Origin: Pegea sp. RAD2-039
Taxonomy: Eukaryota > Chordata > Thaliacea > Salpida > Salpidae
DNA length: 64,000 nt
Assembly (NCBI GenBank): GCA_034620365.1
Contig: JAQGEQ010000213.1
Span: forward strand, 992,001 to 1,056,000
Reading direction: 5' to 3'
Position 1 is the first letter of the stretch. Every line of letters starts with the position of its first letter. Shown piece by piece: positions 50,501 through 60,740 of the stretch. The position numbers and the translations under genes are program-made. The notes beneath the pieces were generated by a model that had not been told where the DNA came from, made no database searches, and saw only the letters and a list, made by a program, of their open reading frames with translations.

Positions 50501-53500
50501 CATTTAAGAGAGCAATATCTAACAACTGTCAACTACAAATACTAAATAATAAGAAACATTCAATCATGCACTGTAAAGTAATTATAATTAAAGTTTTCTA
50601 AAACAAAGTATTTAATATTTAGGTTGACCCCTTTTAAAGACTTTTGGTAGTATGAAGCGGCTCATTGTAGCAAATACGTCTCAGTTCAAAATTGTAATTA
50701 ATTTCTGCTTTAATACTTAGTATAAAAAATTGGAAGAAACTTATTTGCGGGCTATAGTGATTATAACACGTTATGAAAACATTTAATTAATAGCTTTTTA
50801 CTACTCAACTACCTGCAAGTTTTTTATATAGTACCTTGTTAACAAAAAGGTTTGTAATGATAATATTACCAACCGCTAAAATCCAAGTCATCATAAATGA
50901 CTCCTGTGATTGTGTTATCATATAAAGTAAACAGTCGACATTTGTTATAGCGCTGTAAGATGTTGATAATCTCTTTATGTATTACAATAGATCTGAATCT
51001 ACACAGAAGAATACTTGGAAAATTTTGAATATCTTTATTATTTTAGACTGAAAATATATTTGATCCCATTAAAATCATATTTATCTTTCAATCTGCACCT
51101 GTTAATGGAAAACACTAATGCCAATTTTTACAAGTCACAGCTGCTAACCTTTTTTAATTTTTAAAGTTCCGTTATGGAAGATTTTAAAGAATATTTGAAA
51201 TAATCTACCTACAGTAGTGATCTCGTTATAGATCCCAATCAAATAAATTCGTAACATAATCGAAAAAAATCTTGCAGCAAAGATAGTGTTTATTCCAATC
51301 TTCTATTTAATAGGTTAAAAACACAGATGGCAGACACAGAAAAAACTGTTGGCATATTTATTGAACAAACAAAAAAATTAGTTTCTTTTTCTTATGATGA
51401 TTCTATTTATAGCTTTATCAAGCATTTAGTGATGAATAAAATTGTCATTTTATTTCGTTACGTCCGGTATACTACAGAGAAATTCAATTCAATTTTACAA
51501 GATTAAGTATTAAACTTTCAGTTGTCTGAAAGACATACGCAAGCTGAAAACTAATTTTGAAAAGTTTCAATAATTTCTATAATTATTATTTACATGTTTA
51601 ATAATTAGTATTATTTATTTGGCTGTACTTATGAAGCACATATTATTAAGTATGAAAAATAATCTTCTTTGTTATTTTAAGATGGTTACGAATGAATACA
51701 ATCATTTTTGAGCGATTTTCATAGTTTTTTTTATGTTATTTATACTCAACTGAAGCGTTATGTTTAAAAATTAAAATTACTAAATAAATAAAAAACCGAA
51801 AAATATTATTTATCAGCATCAGATTTTTACTTTTCTACAAAACTTAACAAAATGTTTGACATCTAAAATAAATATAAGTTAAGAACAATGTAATAAACTT
51901 TGTCCTGGCATCTTACAACATCAATACTTGTTAAAGGGTTGTACTCTAATCAGAAACATTCAAACAATAAATAAAAATAAAAATTTAGAACAAGCGTTAC
52001 CAATTCAATAATATCATTTAGAGAAATAAGTTATATTCACTGCTTGATCGTTAAACTAGTAAAATAAAATTTTAATTACGTAGCTTCTATTAATTTGTTA
52101 ATTTCTAAATAAGCTGTTGATATCATAGCAATAGAATTATGATAACTTTTAATTATTCTATTAACATAACTTGAGTAAAAACGATCTATAACATATGATA
52201 TAACCCACAAAAATAAATATTTTGTATTTGAATAGGTTTTAGTCATTTAGAATTGAGACAAAATAATACATACTTGTTCTCTTGCCATCGTTTATTGTCT
52301 GTTGTTTCAATCAAATCTAAAGTATTTCTACTGAATGATCTTACATATAACAATTTATTAGAATAAACTTTTAAGGTAAAATGTAAACTTACTGTAAGCT
52401 TTTAACTAGCTATAAATAGTAGTGCCTACTCGTGCTAAGGAAAATATCTTATAGGTAAGTAAATCAAAGTGTTTTTGATTAATGTTAAACTTTTAACAGT
52501 CAACTTCTGCTATTGACAATTAAAACTAGCTTTTCAGGTTACCCCTTTGAATATTTGAAATATACAAGAAAATTTGACTTTAAAAAATAACGATCAACTA
52601 TTCAAGAAATTTAGACTATGCTGTCTACAAGACAAGTTTAATAAGAATATTTTCTTTTTAATACGTAAAACTTGTATTTCTTTCTCATCAATATTCTAGT
52701 TTAATATAATAATATTACTCATAATATTGCTTAAAAAAACTTTTCTGTAAAGGAAAACTATAAACTTAGTTTCTATTTTATTTTTATAGTCTAATTTTAT
52801 TTAAATTTACCTTTAAATTCTCTAAGCTCATAATAGTGGAAAGTTGCATATGTTTGAAAATGGTTATTAGAAGAAATATCTTTTTCAAAACGCAAATACT
52901 TCTAGTCCTTATACAAATTATTTTCATAACAAATTTGACAGAATTTCTGTGAATTTTTTTACAGCAGTTATTTCTACAATTATCAAGTATTCAATTCATA
53001 AATTATAAGAAAAATACTTGGCGCTAGCTAGAGGATGGTATAATCATAGATTTCAATTTGCCAGACTTAAAATAAAATTTAAAAACAGGAAAAGAAATTT
53101 TAACAATATGAATAAGTTTTGTTTTTCTCCATGTTTATACTTCACTGTTTTAAAAAGGTGACAAGAATTAATAAATGTTTTAAATTCTAAGTTTGTACAT
53201 ATGATTTCCTGGTTAGCAGGTTATTCTCAGTAATCAATTTTTTCAAAATTTTTAAGCTGTTTAACATGTTATCCTTTCTTTATTTCTCACACTACATTGC
53301 TAGATAACAAATAGAGAGAATGAATTTGCCAGATAGAGCGGAAATTAACTGCCATAGACTGAAGCCTTTAATACTTTTAACAAGTATCTGGTTTTTCTAG
53401 AGTGTTAATCTTAATAGTTTGCAGACAATCTATTTAAAACGCCTCTCTTAAAAGTATCACCAATTGATGATTTTTTTTTTCAAAAACAAACTTCGTTTAC

Positions 53501-55973
53501 TGTCATTAACTAACGTTTATATTTCTGTAATTAAAATTCATTTATAAAATAGATTTTTTTCGTCTGACAAACGAATAATAGAAGAAATAGGGTAGTACAT
53601 TTATTCACTTTTTTCTCTCACAAAATAGATAGTTGTAAAACTCAAAGAGTAAGTTTTTAGTATGTCTTACAAAATATTTAATCAAATAATGATGAATTTA
53701 CTTAAAACAGTTTATAGTATGAGAAAAATGATGTTTAGAAAAATCCCAAAACGTTTTTAATGTAATATGGAAAGACAAACTTAGTAAGAAGCCAGTTGGG
53801 TTGAAATGACCTGTACAGCAGCTCAGCCAACAGTATACAAACAACTTATTTTAAAGATGGATGTTGCGTTTACTGTTCTAGCTTGATTAGATTCATGCAG
53901 CTGAACGTAGCAGAAAACCTATGTCGGTTCGAACATGTACCTTTTTATTTTGAAGCCAAAAATTCAATCTAGATAAAAAAATTGATTATTTAATGTTTAT
54001 TGAGCTGCATGAATAAAACCAAATATTATGGTTTATGTGTTACTTTATTTTAAACTTGTATTTATTTTCACAATTTAGAAAACTATAATTTTACAGTAAA
54101 GATATTTATTGATTATATAAGAGCTTTATATGAAGTCAATTACATCCTGTTATATCTTTACTTATAACGCTTTATTCTCTTAACTAAATCTTAGTTTTAT
54201 TAATGTTGATCAATTTATCAAGGTTTTATGTTATAATAAAGCTCTAAAGTTAAAATGATGTGGATAATATTCAAAAATAACTGAACTCTAATTGAACAAA
54301 GATAATGAATGAGCTCTAAGATATTAAATGAAAATCTTTCATTACGTATAAGCCAATAAAAAAGTTCTTCAATAAGAGTTTTTTTACACTTGTAGTACCA
54401 AATATTTCTTTCAAATAATTGTTGAGTTGCTTATCATTTTTATTAGTTAAATTTCTCAGCTTCTTAAAAAACTGCGCTCATTCATGTAAACTTAAAATCG
54501 TGTTGTATTAGTTGTATCTTTAAAAACCAAAGAAATGGCTTGCTTCCGCCGAAAATAATTTCTAAATAAGTTTACAAATAAACAACAGTATAATTAGGTT
54601 GTAAGAAAATTAAAAAACATTTTCTATACCAGTGAATAATTACAAATTTTTTTTTCATAATTAATGTTTGTTAACGATAAATAAAAAAAACCTTCATACC
54701 GTAAGATAACTATAAACGAAGCAACATATGGTAGCATGACTTTAAAATCGATCTTTTAATGGCATTGACCCTTAAAAGCAACAATGTAAAGCATAATAAA
54801 TCAAACATTTTTTTGGTAGTGATAGAATTACATCTAGGCATTGACTATTTGTAGAAAAAAGCTTAAATGTTTTTTGTTTTACAAAATATATTTGAAATTC
54901 TATGATTCATTTTTTTGATGTCCAAAACATGGTTGTTGTTTAATAGCTTTAGTTTTCTTGAACAGTTAACTGCTGTAACAAAGCATTTTTTCAAACAAAT
55001 AAGCTTTTAACGTTTGTTACCACAAATTATTGGCATAAGTATTATAATTCAAAGTGGCTAAGGCGCCAAACTGAACTATTTTAATCTTTGATGTCTGTTA
55101 AAGTTTAACGATAGATCTAAAATTGTGCACTAGGTGATAAGCAACTTTTTAAATACTTTAAAAAATCAATTAATTTCAACTTTTTAGCACTACTCATTAG
55201 CTACAAATTCAAGCTTCTTATGATGACAATTTTGATTATATCAAATTCAAGTTCTTTATTTTTCTGAATCAACTATGAAAAGCTACAGATTTATCTGTTT
55301 ATGTAATTTCAAAAATTATATATCGGTAAAACAGGTATATTGAAACCATTTTCAATTTTCCTAGTGTTATATGATAATGTTAGATTCACGACTTATCTGT
55401 TTTTAGTTATTCTATTGCAACTTTTTAATTGAAAATATTTGTCTGCGTTGATAGTTGCCAAAAATATTACTTTTTTCTGTATACCTCAAAAGTCTGTGAA
55501 TAACTTCTTTGTAACTTTGAATTCGAGTTGTTGAAAGTATTAAATTATCTTCATTTTTTCAATTCTAATTATTTTAATCCTCAGCAGTTTTGTGAAACAA
55601 CCAAATCTAGGCATCGATCCTTATACCAGGCAGAACAGCATCTTATAATGTATTTTAGTTTGTACCAAGAATATTAAAGGATTTCATACCGATCAATAAC
55701 TACCAACATTTGGTTGTTAAACAAACTGGACTTTTAATGTTTGATAAATTCCTGTCTAAACTCTTTCAATGTTGCTTGTGAACATTTACAAATATCTTTC
55801 AACTTTGATTTTATCACTATTTATTGTTTAATTTAAGTATTTGTTTTTTGAAATATAATGATTTAAAGTAGTAAAAAAAAAACTTGATAAAAATATGAAT
55901 AATCAGTGACAATTTTAGTAACGTCATGTTTTTACTAGTTTAAGCTGCCAAAAATTCAAATATTTACAAAATC

Positions 55974-55979
55974 TTTATT
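55974..55979 (-). promoter_or_regulatory. Candidate poly(A) signal of IFT54
   Basis: AATAAA on the minus strand, about 280 bases after the IFT54 stop codon. This hexamer is common by chance in such A+T-rich DNA, so the assignment is weak. Confidence 0.3.
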
Positions 55980-56258
55980 AAAATAACTAAGAATTGGTAA
56001 AATTTCTAACAACATAAGTACGTTTATGAAATGGAAGAAAAACAAATAAAAAATAACAGTGGTTGCCAGTTAATATTACCAGTTCTTACAGAAATAACAA
56101 ATAAAACCATTAATTTTGTAGATGAAAATAAAGATATAAAAAAGAATACATTTCTATGCTTTTAATGCACAAACTCTGACTAGCTAAAAATATTTACAAA
56201 AAAAACTATAGAAAGGTCATAAGATATACTTAAACCTCTAAAGTGAATTAAACAAGAA

Positions 56259-57980
56259 CTAAGATTGGGCAGCTACAGTTGTTAACAACTTCTGGATTTT
56301 TTCTTCATTTCTAATAATATTTGATTTAGTAGCCGACATTTGAGTGCGATACACAACTATTGCTTGCTCCAGATCTTCAAGTTCAGCTTTCAAAGGCTCT
56401 ATACTCACGCTTGTAATCTTATTATCTTCTTTGATTTTTGCATCATGTTGTTTGTTCTCTTTTTTCCACATGTGTAACTCATTCTGCATTGCATCCATAT
56501 CTTCTTGACTGTAATCAATCAACCTAGCAAGTGGTGCTGAGCTTTGACATAACTTTTGTACACACTCTCGCAAATGCTCAATCTCTTTAACCACTAGTTG
56601 GCGCTCTTTCAACTGCTGAGCACTCATGACATTGGGTTGTTGATGAATTTCAACTTTATTTACTTGCTGCTGTTTCGCTGCTGAACTTTCAATTTCTTTT
56701 TTGGTATCAAGAATCTTGCGAACCAATCCCCCATGGGTTTCAGGATCAATGAGCTCATCTGCTGGTGATGTCAAAGCAGCAGGGAGTAAAGAGGAATCTT
56801 GAAGAGTTTTATCTTCCTGGACGACAAATTGCGCATCTTCATCATCAGACAAAGTCATTTGTTCTTCTCTATCGATAATAATCGGAGCACTTTTGTCTTG
56901 ATCTAATGATTCTACTCTTTCATCCATAGTCATCGGAGCGTTCCTTCTGATCCTAGGAGCTGACGGGCGCGCGCTTGGAGGTCGAGTCAACTTTCGGCTT
57001 TCAGCTTTGATTGGTTCATTCTCTTCATTTTCACTTCTTCCAGAACGAGTTTGAGGTCTTCTTCGTTGACCTTTTGCAGATGCTGGTCGCTGATTACGAA
57101 TCGTTTGATCCACTTCCGGAGTCTCATTTATCTCTTCTTTTTTCTTCTCTGTCTTTTCACCTTCTGTAACATCGCCTGTTCTCTCGCGACGCTTCTTACG
57201 TTCTTGACGTCGTTGTTCTCGCTGCTTTTTTTCAGCTTCTCGATCTGCTGATGTCTTTGAGCTTTTATCTTCAATTACTTTTGGGACTTCGCTGTGTTTC
57301 TCTTCTGGTTGCTTCTTTTCTTCTCGATGTTTGGATCTTTCACGATCTTTTCGATGCTTGGATCTTTCACGATCATCTCGATGCTTAGACTTTTCACGAT
57401 GCTCTGAAGATCGTTCTTTCTCTTTGTGTCTTCTGTGTCTTTCTTCTTTCTTTTCTTTATCTTTAAGATCATCTTGAGATTTAGATTCTATCTTTTCATC
57501 ATTATCTCGATGCTTCTTACTTGAAACTTCTTTTTCCTTTTTAGCTTTCTTATCTGACTCAACTTCTTTCTGACTGTTCCCACTTTTGCCAGTTAATATT
57601 TCTTTTACTGCCTCATCAGATGACATGTTCTTCCTGATACACCGGGCAATTACTTGCAATAATTCATTTGTCTTTTCAGGTTCTTGACCGGCAACAACCT
57701 TTGATGGCTTTACAGAAAGAGCAGAACCATGAACAAGAGAAACACATCCTATAATCTTCTGTAGAAACGCAATTTTGGCTTCTCTATTTGTGACTTGCTT
57801 AGAATCTTTTTCTTCTTGTGTTAACAAACCTTTCAAGAAGCCAGTATTACGTATCACTTCGGTGATTATGTCATGTAAAAAGCGAAAAGGTGGTTTACTT
57901 AATAACTTTTCAGTCAATGGTGGCTTAGTGATTATCTTTCCCAAGGAGTCTTTTGTCTTTTTAATAACTTTTGCATCCAT
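56259..57980 (-). CDS. TRAF3IP1: IFT54 / TRAF3-interacting protein 1 (MIP-T3), intronless
   Basis: This is a subunit of the intraflagellar transport B complex that binds tubulin or microtubules and helps load cargo and kinesin at the base of cilia. It is a single open frame of 573 residues. Residues 1-130 form the conserved N-terminal CH-like domain; PPLTEKLLSKPPFRFLHDII and VAGQEPEKTNELLQ are nearly invariant in the family. About 130-290 is Lys/Glu/Arg-rich low complexity with a nine-residue tandem repeat. A Pro/Arg-rich patch (RPPSARPSAPRIRR) and an acidic DDEDAQFVV segment follow, as in vertebrates. From about 415 the C-terminal coiled coil that pairs with IFT20 begins at HGGLVRKIL, with DAMQNELHMW and NEEKIQKL near the end. 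The ATG is in AAAATGG context and starts where the family starts. No intron is needed anywhere; the length is somewhat below the human protein because the linker is shorter. Confidence 0.95.
   Translation of the reverse strand: MDAKVIKKTKDSLGKIITKPPLTEKLLSKPPFRFLHDIITEVIRNTGFLKGLLTQEEKDSKQVTNREAKIAFLQKIIGCVSLVHGSALSVKPSKVVAGQEPEKTNELLQVIARCIRKNMSSDEAVKEILTGKSGNSQKEVESDKKAKKEKEVSSKKHRDNDEKIESKSQDDLKDKEKKEERHRRHKEKERSSEHREKSKHRDDRERSKHRKDRERSKHREEKKQPEEKHSEVPKVIEDKSSKTSADREAEKKQREQRRQERKKRRERTGDVTEGEKTEKKKEEINETPEVDQTIRNQRPASAKGQRRRPQTRSGRSENEENEPIKAESRKLTRPPSARPSAPRIRRNAPMTMDERVESLDQDKSAPIIIDREEQMTLSDDEDAQFVVQEDKTLQDSSLLPAALTSPADELIDPETHGGLVRKILDTKKEIESSAAKQQQVNKVEIHQQPNVMSAQQLKERQLVVKEIEHLRECVQKLCQSSAPLARLIDYSQEDMDAMQNELHMWKKENKQHDAKIKEDNKITSVSIEPLKAELEDLEQAIVVYRTQMSATKSNIIRNEEKIQKLLTTVAAQS
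57325..57405 (-). repeat. 27-bp tandem repeat, three units, inside IFT54
   Basis: Three consecutive 27-base units start at 57325, 57352 and 57379 on the plus strand. They encode the nine-residue repeat SKHRxDRER in the basic linker. Units differ by a few substitutions and no indels, so the frame is kept. Confidence 0.85.
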
Positions 57981-58364
57981 TTTTTAAAATAGGCTTTGAA
58001 AATATTGTAATTTATATAATCTATCAATAAAGCTAAAAACCATAAAAAGTTCAATGTTTTCAGTCAACATTTACTTAAATAGTTAATAAGTTCACAATAC
58101 TTTATAAAAGTTAAACTTGAAAACTGACGATTGAAACATATTTAATTTACAAGTTGACTAAAACTTAAAAATGAAACTTTTAAAGATAACTGAAACCATC
58201 ACCATAAGTACTATTATGGCGGTTTTTAACAATTGGGAAAACTTAAATCAAGATAAAAAAATTTAAAGCTCTATTGTTTCATAATATAAGAAGATATTAA
58301 TGAAATTTCATTAAAATAAACTAATTTGATGAACGGATAAGTAAGACAAAATAATTCTATAATA
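57981..58364. other. Upstream region of IFT54
   Basis: A+T-rich sequence that should contain the IFT54 promoter and leader. I looked for an RFX X-box (GTNRCC half sites) and saw no convincing pair. Confidence 0.4.
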
Positions 58365-58545
58365 TTTTTATATATATATAAATGCAAAGAAGGGTTTCTA
58401 AAGAGAGCACATCTCGCTAAAACACATTCTCGCGAGTTTTTTATGGTTTTTCTCAGGGGTTTATAAATATGTCTCCATCTGGGGTCGAACCCGGTACTTC
58501 CTAGCTAGAAGATAGGTGTAGTAACCGCTTCGCCACCAAGCAGGA
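58365..58545 (-). mobile_element. tRNA-derived SINE with LINE-like 3' tail
   Basis: Read on the minus strand, the element opens with a tRNA-like head: an A box TGGCGAAGCGG (58535-58525) and a B box GGTTCGACCCC (58491-58481), 44 bases apart, both fitting the RNA polymerase III internal promoter. The anticodon stem is roughly present (CCTA / TAGG), but the acceptor arms do not pair and the T stem has two mismatches, so it is not a working tRNA gene. A short unrelated body follows, then a tail (58434-58378) matching the LINE 3' end at 3020-3076, closing in a TA-rich run. I saw no second copy in the window and did not find a clear target-site duplication. Confidence 0.78.
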
Positions 58546-60740
58546 CATTTTGCTGTAAATTATCAATCTATTATCTCTAATGAAAATGAATGATTATTGC
58601 CTGAAAAAATTATATAATCTTATGAAGTCATTTCAAAAGTGTTTTACATAAAAAATAGAAAAATTTATCAGAAGGGATTTTAATCAAACGTTTGAACCTC
58701 CTTTTCTAAGTAAAATATAAAAACTTAAATTATCTTTAAAGAATAAACTGAAACAAAACTAAAGTTTTTTTCAAAATAAACAGAATCATAGTGATAAGGT
58801 ATCTAGTGTAAATCTAGAGCTATTCTTCATCATAAAGATTTCACAAAATTATCACAAAAAAGCATATAAATCATTAAATTTCATTTTATTTGGCTGTTAT
58901 ATTTTAAAAGTAATCAATCTTGTTGCTGTATAGTATTTAATGAATTAAAATTGAGTAAGATTTATAAACAAAATAATGTTTTATAGTAATTTCATTTTTT
59001 GTGTTTTGACTCTATAAGAACCTTTAGACTTTTTGTATCAATCATTGTTTATTTTATTTCTTAATTCTTATATCAAAATTACAGGTAAACAATTTGTTGA
59101 AATGAATTTATGTAAAATATTTTCAATTATGTCATTGACTGCTTCAATAACTGCTTAAAAATGACTTTTTCAAACAAATTACACAAATATTGAATAAAAT
59201 TTTCACATTAGATGGTTAAAGATAGAATAATTTAAAACAGAAATTACAGCAGCTGTAGATAAAGTGAACTTATCCAGTCTATAACTTATCTCAGTGACTT
59301 ATCATTAGTAATAAATCATAAAAAAACTAACCTGATTTAAAAAACACTTGAAAGAACAAAAAAACGATTGTTAGTAAATATATACTATAACTGATTTATC
59401 GTAAATCAAAACATAACAGTTATTCTGTTTGTTTCAATATAAACAAAGTAAATACGAAGCATCCTACATAGCAACGATCCAAATGTCTGTTGCAAAATAT
59501 TTACGCTTGAATAACCAAAAGTTATTTTTGCAAAAACGTAACATTTAATAAATTAATTTAAAGGCTTGCACATTAAAAGATAATCTTATGCCCAATAAGT
59601 AAGTTAAGTTGTAAATATCAAATAAAATTTTTAAGTTTAAAGTTGATATTATTTATAGCTATATGATTGAAAAAAGCTTTTTTTACCCAGCACTGACAGC
59701 AAATAGAAATAGTTGGTTTTTTCTAAATAAGTATATAATTTTACTTTTAAGTATTTGAAATCGATTTTTTATTTAATGCTAACATATAAGGCAACATTAT
59801 ATAATTAAAAAACCAAAGTGGATTATAAATTGGTGCAATTCAAAATTAATTTATAAAACATTATGAAAGTGTTGTGTCAACTTTGCCTAACTTTCGGTTC
59901 AATTTTAGTTGAAATTGATCAAACAACAACCTTATCTAAATTTCAAAATTAATTTTAAACATAAAGATACAAAATGGCTCGTTGTTGCAATAAAAAATCA
60001 TACCAAATTTGAGATCACTATTTAGTCTGTTGCACTAAGCACTAGTGTTGCAATTTTGGAAATATAATTAAAGAAGTAAATACTTTTTTCTTTTGATTTA
60101 TCTTCAGTTCACTTTTTTTGCTAAACATATTTAAAATTATTCCAAACATATCTCAAAACTTTAAAAATTGTTTAATGATGATGAAAAATATTACATAAAT
60201 CAAATTATCAGTTTAATCAGTGTACTCAAACTATTAGATTTAAATTTAATGAAATAACTTGCAAACTGTGGTTTAGGGTTCAAATGACATAAGAAATTTA
60301 TTCTTTGCTTTTTTAAGATCGATAGAAAGATAATAAGCTTTAAATAAAATATTTTGCTTGGTAAGAAACATGCTGTAGTAAAGATTTTTATCATTAAAAA
60401 ATTGTAATTAAATAAAGTCATCTTTCACAAAACTTTAAATATTAGCCGAAATATTTAGACAGAAATTTGCTATAATTTGTTTAAAAAAATAAAGAAAAGA
60501 AACAGAAAAAAGGGCAATTTCTTCTAGTTGTTGTTAAACAAGAAAATAGATGAATATTTATCAAAATACAACAATTGTTGAAGTACAAACACATCCAGGT
60601 AAAATCTTCTAAGATAGTGAACTAGTTGAAAACAGTTAAATTAATAAAAGAACAAATATTTGAACTATCCCTATGACAATCAAGAACAACTACATCAGTT
60701 GAAATTCATCGCGTGCAGATGTTTCAACGAAAGAGAAGAA
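58546..60740. other. Intergenic DNA between the SINE and the ABCA 3' end
   Basis: A+T-rich, with no supported gene. A minus-strand open frame of 73 codons (60421-60200) has A/T-driven composition and no motif. The ABCA 3' untranslated region must occupy the right end. Confidence 0.55.
60297..60302 (-). promoter_or_regulatory. Candidate poly(A) signal of the ABCA gene
   Basis: AATAAA on the minus strand, about 440 bases beyond the ABCA stop codon. Chance occurrence is likely in this composition. Confidence 0.25.

Larger units (their letters stand above)
38801..56258. other. Uniform A+T-rich gene-free region
   Basis: About 17 kb with frequent stops in all frames and no recognisable gene, RNA or transposon. 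The only compositional landmark I noticed is a short CTG run at 47541-47560. Confidence 0.6.

Noticed and set aside
57051..57251. Plus-strand open frames across IFT54
   Set aside because: They are antisense shadows of the Lys/Glu-rich coding strand, which reads as Phe/Leu/Ser-rich in reverse.
58476..58545. A functional tRNA gene on the minus strand
   Set aside because: A and B boxes are good, but the acceptor arms do not pair, the T stem has mismatches and the element continues into a LINE-like tail, so a tRNA-derived SINE fits better.
59465..59475. RFX X-box for the ciliary gene IFT54
   Set aside because: Only one GTTGCTATG half-site on the minus strand, about 1.5 kb upstream, without a matching second half.
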